Assembly (NCBI GenBank): GCA_029864785.1
Contig: JAOTST010000096.1
Span: 1 to 6,267 of the forward strand
Direction of reading: 5' to 3'
Origin: Chromatiales bacterium
GTDB taxonomy: Bacteria > Pseudomonadota > Gammaproteobacteria > Thiohalomonadales > Thiohalomonadaceae
DNA: 6,267 nt
Shown: piece by piece, positions 1-6,267 of the stretch
Numbering within the stretch: position 1 is the stretch's first letter
How the letters are laid out: the number at the start of each line of letters is the position of its first letter
The notes under the pieces: generated by a model
Told to the model about the DNA's origin: nothing
What the model saw: only the letters and a program-made list of their open reading frames with translations
Databases searched by the model: none
Program-made: the position numbers and the translations under genes

Positions 1-559
1 TGAACCGTTCTGGCAGACTCTTCTCGCCACCACACTCGTGGGCGAAATGGTCTCTATCCCAGGGGATGACGGCACGACTAAAGTAGAGTGCAAACCCTGC
101 GGCATCGGTGACCACTTTTACAACGTGAGGATCATAGAGTTCATCAATCGAGTGAATTTTGGTTGAGAGAGTCGCGACATCGGCACCATTTTCTTTCCCG
201 GTCTCTGCCTCTAGCAGGTCAGCCACTTGATGCAGCAGTTCAGGCGGCATGAGGGGTTCATCACCCTGTAGGTTGACGACAATCTCATCATCACCCAGCC
301 CCATCATTGCAGAGGCTTCAGCGAGGCGTTCACTTCCCGAGGTGTGGGTGTCGGCGGTCATACATGCCTCACCACCGAAATCCGTCACCACCTTTTCAAT
401 GCGTTCATCATCGGTGGCGACCACCACCCGCGCTGCACCCGATGCAACCGCCTGACGATAGACCCGCTCGATCATCGTCTGACCGGCAATGTCGAGCAGT
501 GGCTTACCGGGAAGCCGACTTGAGGCGTACCGCGCAGGAATGATGACGTTAAAGCTCAT
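1..559 (-). CDS. kdsB: 3-deoxy-manno-octulosonate cytidylyltransferase (CMP-Kdo synthetase), 3' end cut off
   Basis: KdsB activates Kdo in the cytoplasm: CTP + Kdo gives CMP-Kdo + diphosphate. CMP-Kdo is the donor used to add Kdo to the lipid A precursor. The 186 codons visible correspond to about three quarters of the family's usual ~250 residues; the C-terminus lies beyond position 1. Visible family motifs are the N-terminal nucleotide-binding loop [15 protein letters not shown] (residues 7-21), VVVATDDE (45-52), [10 protein letters not shown] (73-82), NLQGDEP (96-102, with the acidic D100 of the active site) and [14 protein letters not shown] (156-169). These closely match my recollection of E. 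coli KdsB. The ATG at 559 is preceded by GAGGG with 8-nt spacing, and the N-terminus [10 protein letters not shown] aligns with the E. coli start. It follows the Trm112-like stop by 4 bp, so it is the downstream member of the same operon. Nothing unusual apart from truncation by the window edge. Confidence 0.97.
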   Translation of the reverse strand, partial: MSFNVIIPARYASSRLPGKPLLDIAGQTMIERVYRQAVASGAARVVVATDDERIEKVVTDFGGEACMTADTHTSGSERLAEASAMMGLGDDEIVVNLQGDEPLMPPELLHQVADLLEAETGKENGADVATLSTKIHSIDELYDPHVVKVVTDAAGFALYFSRAVIPWDRDHFAHECGGEKSLPERF

Positions 560-563
560 GGGG

Positions 564-749
564 TTAGCCCTCAACCTCTTCTTCGGCTGGAAGCTCTCGT
601 GCCTCTTCCTGCAACATAACGGGGATGTCGTCACGAATCGGATAGGCAAGGCGATCCGCTTTGCAGATTAGTTCTTGTTCAGTTTTTTTGTAGACCAGCG
701 GCCCTTTGCAGAGGGGGCAGACCAGAATAGCTAACAATTTTTTATCCAT
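564..749 (-). CDS. ycaR: Trm112/YcaR-family small zinc-ribbon protein
   Basis: A 61-residue protein of the Trm112 (UPF0434, E. coli YcaR) family. It has a CPLC pair at residues 11-14, a third cysteine at C29 (ELICK) and the conserved end of the fold, [12 protein letters not shown] (35-46), followed by a very acidic tail (EEEVE). E. coli YcaR has the same three-cysteine pattern. Eukaryotic and archaeal Trm112 proteins activate methyltransferases of the translation machinery; the bacterial partner is not firmly established, so its role here is inferred only from family and context. The start is the ATG at 749, not an in-frame ATG at 848. The 749 start has GGAG 7 nt upstream and gives the canonical [12 protein letters not shown] beginning, whereas the longer form would add 33 residues read from inside lpxK. 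Its first 8 bases overlap the end of lpxK, and kdsB begins 4 bp after its stop. The gene symbol rests on homology to E. coli ycaR. Confidence 0.93.
   Translation of the reverse strand: MDKKLLAILVCPLCKGPLVYKKTEQELICKADRLAYPIRDDIPVMLQEEARELPAEEEVEG
568..572 (-). promoter_or_regulatory. Ribosome binding site of kdsB
   Basis: Minus-strand GAGGG lies 8 nt before the ATG at 559. It is embedded in the last codons of the Trm112-like gene, in line with coupled translation. Confidence 0.65.
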
Positions 750-1737
750 ATTTATTCTCCAGACGTTGGATAATCTCTTCGGCAAAACCGTCTCTAAGCT
801 CTGCTTCAACCGGCAGCACCCAGAGATTGTCCAAAGGGAATTTTTCACATTTTACAGCATCTTTTTCGGTCATAATAATCGGCAGCTCTGGCGAGAGTTG
901 CAGATCACTCTGTTGAAAGGGGTGGTGGTCGATAAACGGGTGTTCGGTCACCGCAAAGCCCTGCTCTGATAGCAGATTAAAGAAACGTGCAGGATTACCG
1001 ATACCGGCCACGGCGTGAACGGTTTTCCCCAGCCGTTGAATAAACTCATCCATACCGACCGACTCTCTACTCTTTAAATGATAGAGTTGTTGAGGTTGCA
1101 GGCTCATCGCCACCTCCTCTGTTTGCCCATGATGATTAAGGGAGCCACCATTGTTGATCACAAAATCGACCTTTTTCAGCCGCTTTAACGGTTCACGCAG
1201 TGGCCCGGCGGGAAGTAGAAAACCGTTACCAAAACGGCGCTCGCCATCAACCACCACCAGCTCGATATCCCGATGCATGCGGTAGTGTTGCAGGCCATCA
1301 TCACTAATGATGATATCGACCGGATGTTTCTCATAAAGCATCTGCGCAGCGGCAACTCGATCAGCCCCCACAACCATCGGGCAGCCCGTTCGATGGGCGA
1401 GCAGCACCGCCTCATCCCCCACCATTTGCGGATCACTCTCTGTGGTGACATCCTGCGGCCAGCTCTCGGCCTGTCCACCATAACCACGGCTGATAATGCC
1501 GGGGTTTTTACCCAACCGTTGCAGCTCACGACAGAGCCAGACCACCATCGGGGTCTTGCCGCTACCGCCCACGGTGATATTACCGACGACAATGATCGGC
1601 GCACCGACGCGATAACTTTTTAAAAGATTAAGTCGGTAGAGCAACCGACGTGTGGCAGCGATAAGGGCAAACAGTCGTGATAATGGATAGAGCATCCATG
1701 CAACAACACCACGATGTTGCCAGGCACTCTCAATCAT
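742..1737 (-). CDS. lpxK: Tetraacyldisaccharide 4'-kinase (lipid A biosynthesis)
   Basis: LpxK transfers phosphate from ATP to the 4' position of tetraacyldisaccharide-1-phosphate to make lipid IVA, the sixth step of the Raetz pathway, at the cytoplasmic face of the inner membrane. The 331-residue length is normal (E. coli about 328). A hydrophobic N-terminal helix (about residues 10-32) is the membrane anchor. Next come the P-loop [13 protein letters not shown] (51-63, K61/T62), the SRGYGG motif (83-88), VGDEA (106-110, with D108 in the position I assign to the catalytic Asp), the DDGLQHYR segment (146-153), LPAGPLREP (175-183), the AVAGIGNP motif (242-249) and TEKDAVK (290-296). The ATG at 1737 overlaps the msbA stop as ATGA. 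The nearest Shine-Dalgarno-like stretch (AGGAA) lies about 14 nt upstream, too far to be good, so translation is probably coupled to msbA. The stop overlaps the start of the Trm112-like gene by 8 bp. Confidence 0.98.
   Translation of the reverse strand: MIESAWQHRGVVAWMLYPLSRLFALIAATRRLLYRLNLLKSYRVGAPIIVVGNITVGGSGKTPMVVWLCRELQRLGKNPGIISRGYGGQAESWPQDVTTESDPQMVGDEAVLLAHRTGCPMVVGADRVAAAQMLYEKHPVDIIISDDGLQHYRMHRDIELVVVDGERRFGNGFLLPAGPLREPLKRLKKVDFVINNGGSLNHHGQTEEVAMSLQPQQLYHLKSRESVGMDEFIQRLGKTVHAVAGIGNPARFFNLLSEQGFAVTEHPFIDHHPFQQSDLQLSPELPIIMTEKDAVKCEKFPLDNLWVLPVEAELRDGFAEEIIQRLENKYG
757..760 (-). promoter_or_regulatory. Ribosome binding site of the Trm112-like gene
   Basis: Minus-strand GGAG sits 7 nt before the ATG at 749, inside the last codons of lpxK. 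It selects this start over the upstream in-frame ATG at 848. Confidence 0.7.
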
Positions 1738-3497
1738 ATCGGTTGAGGTATTTCCTGATTGGTCTGCTGGGCAAACTGTAGCCGATGCAACGCGGCGTAG
1801 GTCTCATCATTGGCGATAAGCTCTTTGTGGGTGCCCTGTTCAATGATGCGCCCCTGATCAAGCACCACAATCTGATCGGCCTTCTCAATGGTTGAGAGAC
1901 GATGGGCTATCACCAGTGTGGTGCGATTCTCCATTAGCTCTTCAAGTGCCGCCTGAATATGACGCTCCGATTCAGTATCGAGCGCGGAGGTGGCCTCGTC
2001 GAGAATTAAAATAGGGGAGTTTTTGAGTAGCGCCCGTGCAATGGCAAGCCGTTGACGTTGCCCGCCGGAAAGCAGTACGCCATTCTCCCCCACCATGGTA
2101 TTGAGACCTTCAGGAAGCTTCTCAATAAACTCCCAGGCGTGTGCCGCTTTGGCCGCTGCAATCATCTCATCCTCCCCAACGCCATCTAGCTGACCGTAGG
2201 CGATGTTGTGAGCGATGGTGTCATTAAACAGGGTGATATGCTGACTAACCAGTGATATCTGGTTACGGAGTGATTGCAGTGTGAGCTGATCAATCGACTG
2301 ATTGTCGATCTCAATTGAACCGCTCTGTAGGTCATAGAAGCGCGGTAACAGATTCACCATGGTGGTTTTACCGCTACCTGAACGCCCTACAAAGGCGACG
2401 GTCTGTCCCGGTTCAATGGCGATATCAATATTGTAGAGTACCTGTTCGCCACCCGTTGCGTAACGAAAACCAACATCCCTATAACGCACGGCTCCTTCGC
2501 ATTTCTCCATCTCAATGGAGCCATTGTCGACCTCTTGCGGGGTATCGATAAAGGTAAAGATTGAGCGTGCGGCGGCGATCCCTTTTTGTAGATTAGCGCT
2601 AATTTTGGTGAGGCGTTTCATGGGAGCCAGCAACATCATCATTGCGGCAAGAAACGACATAAAGCCGCCAACACTCAGCTGCGGATCGCTCAGGGCAATA
2701 TAGATGACGATAGCCGAGGCGATGGTCGCTACAAATTGCACCACCGGTACACTTGCGGCGCTGGTTGCCAACAGTTTTAAATTGAGGGCGCGATTCCCCT
2801 CATTTTCCGCCTCAAAGCGAGCCGCTTCGTAGTGATGCCCACCAAAGGTCTTCACTTCACGCTGCCCCTCAATAGCCTCTTCAGCAATTTGACTCACATT
2901 CCCCATGGAGTCCTGAATTCTGTGGCTGTAGCGACGAAAACGTTTATTAATAAAGTCGATAATGATCGCAATGAATGGTGTGCCGATCATAAGAATGAGC
3001 GCCAGCTTCCAGTTGAGATAGAACATCCACCCCAGCAGCCCAAAGACTGTAATGGTGTCACGCACCAAAATAGTGATGACATCGGTTGCAGCGAGGGCAA
3101 CCTGCTCAACATCGTAGATCAGTTTGGAGATAAGGGTTCCTGAAGGCGAAGAGTCATAGAACGAAACGGGCAGTTTAAGTAGCTGCTCAAACATCTCTCC
3201 GCGCAACACCTTGATGACCCGCCGAGCCACCCACGCCATCCAATATTCAGAGAGATAGGATGCAATGCCGCGAATAAAGAATAACCCTATGAGCACCACC
3301 GGCGTCCAGCGGATCACCTCCATATCGCGCTTAACAAAGCTGCCATCCATCATCGGCTTCATTAACATCGCAAAACCAGTTTCGGTTCCAGCAACAACAA
3401 TAAGGGCGATGGTCGCGACTAAAAATGCCTTCCAGTGAGGTAGCACATAGCCAAGTAGGCGACGAAAAACGATCTTTGAATCATCTAAACCGGGCAT
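1734..3497 (-). CDS. msbA: Lipid A export ABC transporter, ATP-binding/permease protein MsbA
   Basis: MsbA is a homodimeric ABC half-transporter that flips core-lipid A from the inner to the outer leaflet of the inner membrane using ATP. At 587 residues it matches the family (E. coli 582). Residues 1-~310 form the transmembrane domain, with hydrophobic segments near 21-45, 63-85, 140-160, 163-185, 250-270 and 275-295. Residues ~335-575 are the nucleotide-binding domain: Walker A GRSGSGKTT (371-379), Q-loop Q419, signature LSGGQ (476-480), Walker B ILILDE (496-501, catalytic E501), D-loop SALD (504-507) and H-loop H532. All ATPase residues are intact. Placement between exbD and lpxK, in a lipid A/Kdo operon, supports MsbA over a generic multidrug exporter. 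The ATG at 3497 lies 4 bp after the exbD stop and has no recognisable Shine-Dalgarno sequence (upstream bases GCGCAATAACTCT), suggesting coupling to exbD. The next methionine in frame would remove the first transmembrane helix, so this start is preferred. Confidence 0.97.
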   Translation of the reverse strand: MPGLDDSKIVFRRLLGYVLPHWKAFLVATIALIVVAGTETGFAMLMKPMMDGSFVKRDMEVIRWTPVVLIGLFFIRGIASYLSEYWMAWVARRVIKVLRGEMFEQLLKLPVSFYDSSPSGTLISKLIYDVEQVALAATDVITILVRDTITVFGLLGWMFYLNWKLALILMIGTPFIAIIIDFINKRFRRYSHRIQDSMGNVSQIAEEAIEGQREVKTFGGHHYEAARFEAENEGNRALNLKLLATSAASVPVVQFVATIASAIVIYIALSDPQLSVGGFMSFLAAMMMLLAPMKRLTKISANLQKGIAAARSIFTFIDTPQEVDNGSIEMEKCEGAVRYRDVGFRYATGGEQVLYNIDIAIEPGQTVAFVGRSGSGKTTMVNLLPRFYDLQSGSIEIDNQSIDQLTLQSLRNQISLVSQHITLFNDTIAHNIAYGQLDGVGEDEMIAAAKAAHAWEFIEKLPEGLNTMVGENGVLLSGGQRQRLAIARALLKNSPILILDEATSALDTESERHIQAALEELMENRTTLVIAHRLSTIEKADQIVVLDQGRIIEQGTHKELIANDETYAALHRLQFAQQTNQEIPQPI

Positions 3498-3501
3498 AGA
3501 G

Positions 3502-3915
3502 TTATTGCGCTTTCAGTGTTGCGAAGGTGAGCTGATTAAAACCGAGCTGTCTGAGGGCATCCATTGCACCGATAACCGCCTGATGTGGAGTGAGTCGATC
3601 CGCCTGAATAACTACCTGAGGTGAGTCGACCCCTTTGGCAGCGGTAAAAATGGCACTCCGAAGGATATCAATGCGGCTACTGACCACCTCTTCCTGATTC
3701 ACAAAATAGTGCCCCTTGGCATCAATCGTAATTAACAACTCCTGCTTCTTCTCTGAAACCGGTTCACTACTGGACTCTGGAAGCGCAATGGCAATTTCAC
3801 TCTGCCGATCAAAGGTGGTCGAGACCATGAAAAAGATCAGCAGCAGAAAGACGACATCAATAAGTGGTGTGAGATTGAGATCGAGCTCTTCACGATCCTT
3901 TTTACGAAAGTTCAT
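3502..3915 (-). CDS. exbD: ExbD/TolR-family proton-channel subunit
   Basis: Small inner-membrane protein of the ExbD/TolR family, which assembles with ExbB-type pentamers to convert the proton motive force into mechanical work on a periplasmic partner. Its 137 residues are normal for the family. Layout: a short charged cytoplasmic N-terminus (MNFRKKDREE), the signature LDLNLTPLIDVVFLLLIFFM (11-30) containing the single transmembrane helix with the essential aspartate D20 (equivalent to E. coli ExbD D25), and a periplasmic domain from about residue 36. That domain ends in the typical VVIQADRLTPHQAVIGAMDALRQLGF region. The ATG at 3915 is 3 bp after the exbB stop and has AGGG with 7-nt spacing. 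ExbD and TolR are hard to separate by motif. The absence of tolA, tolB and pal nearby, and the placement beside lpxK/kdsB, favours an ExbD-type annotation. No tonB is visible, so the protein it energises is unknown. Confidence 0.93.
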   Translation of the reverse strand: MNFRKKDREELDLNLTPLIDVVFLLLIFFMVSTTFDRQSEIAIALPESSSEPVSEKKQELLITIDAKGHYFVNQEEVVSSRIDILRSAIFTAAKGVDSPQVVIQADRLTPHQAVIGAMDALRQLGFNQLTFATLKAQ

Positions 3916-3918
3916 GGA

Positions 3919-4539
3919 TTAGCCCTGACTGGCCTCACGTTCACCATGAATCACCTCAACCAACTTGAGAGACTCCTCTTCCATCCTAAGTACCAGTAAG
4001 TCGACCTTACCTCGTAGATGACGATAAAACATCAGTGTAGGAATCGCCACGGAGAGCCCCGCAGCGGTTGTGATCAGCGCCTCGGAGATACCGCCGGCAA
4101 GCACGGTCGGATCACCCACACCCTGCACTGTAATTGCGGAGAAGACCTTTATCATCCCGATAACCGTTCCAAGTAGTCCCAGCAGCGGGCTAATTGAGGC
4201 GATGGTCCCCAGCGTATTGAGGTAGCGTTCGAGCTCAGAGACTACCTGTCGCCCATTCTCCTCAATCACCTCTTTCATTATCAACCGTTCATGATCGATA
4301 TTGACCAGACCTGCCGCAAGGATACGACCAAGTGGAGAGCTTTTGTGTAGTTGCTCAATATGCTGATTATTGAGTTTTCCATCTTGGTGCAGCTTCCAGA
4401 TCTCAGCCACCAGATTCCGAGGGGCGATCTTCTCAATCTGCAATGCCCAAAAACGTTCCGCAATAATTGCGAGTGCCACAACTGAGCTGAGAATGATGGG
4501 AACCATCAACCAGCCGCCTGCCAATACAAACTCCAACAC
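3919..4539 (-). CDS. exbB: ExbB/TolQ/MotA-family proton-channel protein
   Basis: Inner-membrane channel subunit that pairs with the ExbD encoded immediately downstream. Its 206 residues show the usual three-helix layout. The first helix is in FVLAGGWLMVPIILSSVVAL (4-23) plus a few residues, a cytoplasmic region follows (about 32-105), the second helix is ISPLLGLLGTVIGMIKVF (116-133) and the third is LAGGISEALITTAAGLSVAI (147-166), followed by a cytoplasmic tail ending ASQG. The GLLGTVIGMI and EALITTAAGLSVAIP motifs are diagnostic of the MotA/TolQ/ExbB family. Translation starts at a GTG at 4539, supported by AGGA 9 nt upstream and by the canonical xxEFVLAGGWLMVPI N-terminus; no ATG is available near that position. 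It heads the tightly packed gene block and is separated from comEC by 91 bp, so if there is a promoter within the window it should lie there. TolQ is the alternative name, but tol genes are absent here. Confidence 0.94.
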   Translation of the reverse strand: MLEFVLAGGWLMVPIILSSVVALAIIAERFWALQIEKIAPRNLVAEIWKLHQDGKLNNQHIEQLHKSSPLGRILAAGLVNIDHERLIMKEVIEENGRQVVSELERYLNTLGTIASISPLLGLLGTVIGMIKVFSAITVQGVGDPTVLAGGISEALITTAAGLSVAIPTLMFYRHLRGKVDLLVLRMEEESLKLVEVIHGEREASQG

Positions 4540-4630
4540 GTATTAAATTCCTATTTTAGTCTTCTATTGATCTATTTCTGATCACGCTTTATGTGCCCTT
4601 TTGTTTGCGAATAACTACCGCCAACAGCCG
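4540..4630. other. Intergenic gap between comEC and exbB
   Basis: This 91-bp, fairly AT-rich gap is the only sizeable non-coding stretch in the window. Read on the minus strand it carries the exbB Shine-Dalgarno sequence near its end. I looked for a sigma-70 promoter: TAAAAT (4553-4558) resembles a -10 box, but it would place the transcription start within or just after the ribosome binding site, and no -35 box stands at the right distance. CATAAA further upstream is similarly unsupported. No GC-rich hairpin followed by a T-run is present, so there is no obvious terminator for comEC. Read-through from comEC into exbB is therefore possible. Confidence 0.7.
4549..4552 (-). promoter_or_regulatory. 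Ribosome binding site of exbB (supports the GTG start)
   Basis: Minus-strand AGGA lies 9 nt before the GTG at 4539. It decides the start because exbB has no ATG at its 5' end and the next codon, TTG, could also be considered. The spacing is better for GTG. Confidence 0.65.
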
Positions 4631-6253
4631 TTAATCATACTCTATATTATGCCAGTATCGCCGCTCTTGTTGACGAAAACTTTGCGCAATCAGTGGACAT
4701 TTTTCACATAAATTGAAGGTAATCGCCCCTTCACTAAAGCTATTCACCCTTTTTGCCCCAGATTCACGATAGCGACGGACCACCGATGCATCAGGAAAGT
4801 GGTAACGGTTACGGTAACCAACAGGAAAAACCACCCACTCAGGCGCCACCCTGTCGATAAAGGGTTGTGATGAAGATGTTTTGCTACCGTGGTGCGGTGC
4901 CACCAGAATATTTGAACGTAATCGTTCGCCATATTCATTCACCATAAGCTGCTCAGCTGGAGCCTCAATATCACCAGTCAGCAGTACACTTTGTCCGTTT
5001 GCAGTCACTTTTAAGACACACGAGAGGTTGTTCTCTGAAAGCGGAAGTTCCAGAGATGGCGGGTGAAGTATTTCAAACTGAACCCCATTCCATGACCACG
5101 CCTCGCCCCTATGGCAGCTTTCAACCCTCGCCCACCTCATCATCTGAGGGACGCTGGTAATAATCCTGCTGACCACAATCTGTTCATAGAGTGATTTCGC
5201 CCCACCAATATGATCGTTATCTCCATGACTCACGATTAAGGTATCAACCCGTTCTTTGCCACGCCTGCGAAGATAGGGAATCACCACCGCCTCGCCATAG
5301 TTAAAGCCTGATGGGTAGCTCGCCCCCGTATCGAAAACAAGCGCATGGTCACGGGTCTCTACCACCGCCGAAAGACCCTGCCCAACATCGAGCAGAGTAA
5401 ATCTGGCCGCCCCCTCCTCTAGTGGTGTTAAAGAGATCAAAACAGCCGGCAGGATTCCGAATAACCCGAACACACGCGGCCAACGCGGATAGAAGAGAAC
5501 TAAAGCCAGACCTGCCGCAGCCGGAACCAGCAGCCAATTGTTCGCAAGCGTCAGTGTCATCGGCTCTACAAGGTGATTTAACTCGTTCAGTAGATAGGTT
5601 AATCCAGCCATTCCGGAACCGGCCAGAGTCAGCAGCAGCTGTGCCAGACCGTTCGACAACGGCAACGTGATGACACTCAATAGCGTCAGCGGCACCACCC
5701 AGAGACTCACCCATGGCACCGCGATAAGGTTTGCAACTGGGGCGATGAGACTCATCCGCCCAAAGAAGAGTATAAGTAGCGGAGCAAGCCCCAAAAATAG
5801 CAGCCACTGCAACTTGCCATAGCGAACTAACCAGCTCTCTGGTTCACGATGAATCCCGGCAAAAATCAGAGCAACGGCGGCAAAAGAGAGCCAGAACCCG
5901 ACTGAAAGTGATGCAAAAGGATCGAGCAACAACACCATAATGAGTGCAAAACTAAAGAGCTGAACAGGGCGAACCGGCCGTTGCAGAATAGTTGCCCCAA
6001 AAGCAATGAGTAACATCAATAGGGCACGTTGAGTCGGTATCGAAAACCCGGCCAATGCCGCATAGCTCAGGGCGGCTATCATGGCACAGAGTGCCGCAAC
6101 CCTCGGTGCAGCAATGGTGTTACTCCAATATTGCGGCAACCATCCCCAGGCCCATCGCACAAGCATAAAAATAAGCCCCGCTACTAATCCGATATGGAGC
6201 CCAGAGATAGCAACCAGATGGTTTGTGCCTGTATTAAAAAAGAGCGTCCATTG
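4631..6253 (-). CDS. comEC: DNA internalization-related competence protein ComEC/Rec2, 5' part missing
   Basis: ComEC forms the inner-membrane channel through which single-stranded DNA enters during natural transformation. The readable part is 540 codons, against about 750-800 for the whole family; the N-terminal region lies beyond the right edge. It opens with the competence-domain motif TGTNHLVAISGLHIG, about 8-20 residues after the stop at 6254-6256. Numbering from the ATG at 6166, next come FSIPTQRAL (41-49), some eight to ten hydrophobic segments to about residue 246, and a metallo-beta-lactamase-like domain. That domain carries LLDVGQGLSAVV (258-269), VFDTGAS (277-283), SHGDNDHIGG (313-322, metal-type H314, D316, D318, H319), LLTGDIE (395-401) and APHHGSKTSS (423-432). 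The C-terminus has the usual HFPDASVVRRY and GAITF elements. An in-frame TGA at 6254-6256 interrupts what appears to be continuous homology. The ATG at 6166 is the first ATG after it but would skip the conserved AISGLHIG motif, so it is unlikely to be the native start. The gene may be a pseudogene, or the base may be a sequence error. Confidence 0.95.
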   Translation of the reverse strand, partial: QWTLFFNTGTNHLVAISGLHIGLVAGLIFMLVRWAWGWLPQYWSNTIAAPRVAALCAMIAALSYAALAGFSIPTQRALLMLLIAFGATILQRPVRPVQLFSFALIMVLLLDPFASLSVGFWLSFAAVALIFAGIHREPESWLVRYGKLQWLLFLGLAPLLILFFGRMSLIAPVANLIAVPWVSLWVVPLTLLSVITLPLSNGLAQLLLTLAGSGMAGLTYLLNELNHLVEPMTLTLANNWLLVPAAAGLALVLFYPRWPRVFGLFGILPAVLISLTPLEEGAARFTLLDVGQGLSAVVETRDHALVFDTGASYPSGFNYGEAVVIPYLRRRGKERVDTLIVSHGDNDHIGGAKSLYEQIVVSRIITSVPQMMRWARVESCHRGEAWSWNGVQFEILHPPSLELPLSENNLSCVLKVTANGQSVLLTGDIEAPAEQLMVNEYGERLRSNILVAPHHGSKTSSSQPFIDRVAPEWVVFPVGYRNRYHFPDASVVRRYRESGAKRVNSFSEGAITFNLCEKCPLIAQSFRQQERRYWHNIEYD

Positions 6254-6256
6254 TCA
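6254..6256 (-). other. In-frame TGA stop inside the comEC reading frame
   Basis: On the minus strand the comEC frame reads I-S-S-stop-Q-W-T-L-F-F-N-T-G-T. The residues on both sides of the stop resemble the ComEC family pattern (IS-x-x-QW-x-x-F-x-x-TGT), so the stop seems to sit within the gene and not before its start. One changed base (for example CGA or GGA to TGA) would explain it. So would one lost base near 6253, since the alternative frame upstream reads T-S-H-P-D directly before QW. Only 11 bases remain beyond the stop, so the two cannot be told apart here. Confidence 0.6.
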
Positions 6257-6267
6257 GGATGAGATGT

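Noticed and set aside
564..848. Longer 94-residue form of the Trm112-like protein starting at 848
   Set aside because: The extra 33 residues are read from within lpxK and do not resemble the family, while the ATG at 749 has a good ribosome binding site and the canonical N-terminus.
249..969. Several plus-strand open frames of 60-87 codons opposite kdsB, the Trm112-like gene and the 3' end of lpxK
   Set aside because: They lie antisense to well-supported conserved genes, overlap one another, and have low-complexity or arginine/serine-rich translations with no recognisable motif.
1185..1623. Frames of 116 (plus) and 139 (minus) codons overlapping lpxK
   Set aside because: lpxK is supported by P-loop and family motifs over its full length; the overlapping frames have compositions typical of out-of-frame reading (tryptophan- and arginine-rich) and no motifs.
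4568..4584. Inverted repeat TGATC-7 nt-GATCA in the comEC-exbB gap
   Set aside because: Arms of 5 bp with an AT-rich loop occur by chance; no T-run follows, so it is not a terminator, and nothing supports an operator.
5349..5807. 152-codon minus-strand frame and an 82-codon plus-strand frame inside comEC
   Set aside because: The comEC frame carries continuous family homology here, and the alternatives are shadows of its GC-rich codons.
6236..6241. Six-A run as a possible frameshift or slippage site in comEC
   Set aside because: The motif on both sides of the run (W-x-L-F-x-x-T-G-T) is in the same frame with correct spacing, so no shift occurs at the run itself.
1..6267. A novel defence, mobile or RNA-based system
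   Set aside because: Every gene is a recognisable housekeeping envelope or competence gene in a conserved order; there are no direct repeats, integrase or transposase genes, or unexplained long stretches.

Overview
The window is a gammaproteobacterial chromosomal segment. The protein sequences are close to family consensus, and the gene order (comEC, exbB, exbD, msbA, lpxK, a Trm112-like gene, kdsB) is a conserved cell-envelope cluster in that class. Having msbA between exbD and lpxK differs from the Pseudomonas arrangement as I recall it. It would fit other gammaproteobacterial lineages, such as sulfur-oxidising ones, but I cannot name a genus from sequence alone.

All seven genes lie on the minus strand, so transcription runs from high to low coordinates. 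From the right edge: comEC (DNA-uptake channel; 5' part outside the window, with an in-frame TGA at 6254-6256), a 91-bp gap, then six tightly packed genes. These are exbB (GTG start), exbD, msbA, lpxK, a 61-codon Trm112-family gene, and kdsB, which runs off the left edge. Junctions from exbB onward are +3, +4, -4, -8 and +4 bp, typical of one translationally coupled operon.

Four of the six packed genes fit one theme, the lipid A/Kdo core of lipopolysaccharide. LpxK phosphorylates the lipid A precursor, KdsB activates Kdo for transfer onto it, and MsbA flips finished core-lipid A across the inner membrane. The Trm112-like protein is a small zinc-ribbon protein usually found beside lpxK and kdsB. 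ExbB and ExbD form a proton-driven inner-membrane motor whose partner (normally TonB) is not encoded here. ComEC is a functionally unrelated neighbour.

I found no RNA genes, mobile elements, CRISPR arrays, long repeats or clear terminators. No stretch over 300 bases lacks a gene. I see no sign of a novel system: this is an ordinary conserved housekeeping region. The one real anomaly is the in-frame stop codon near the comEC edge of the window.
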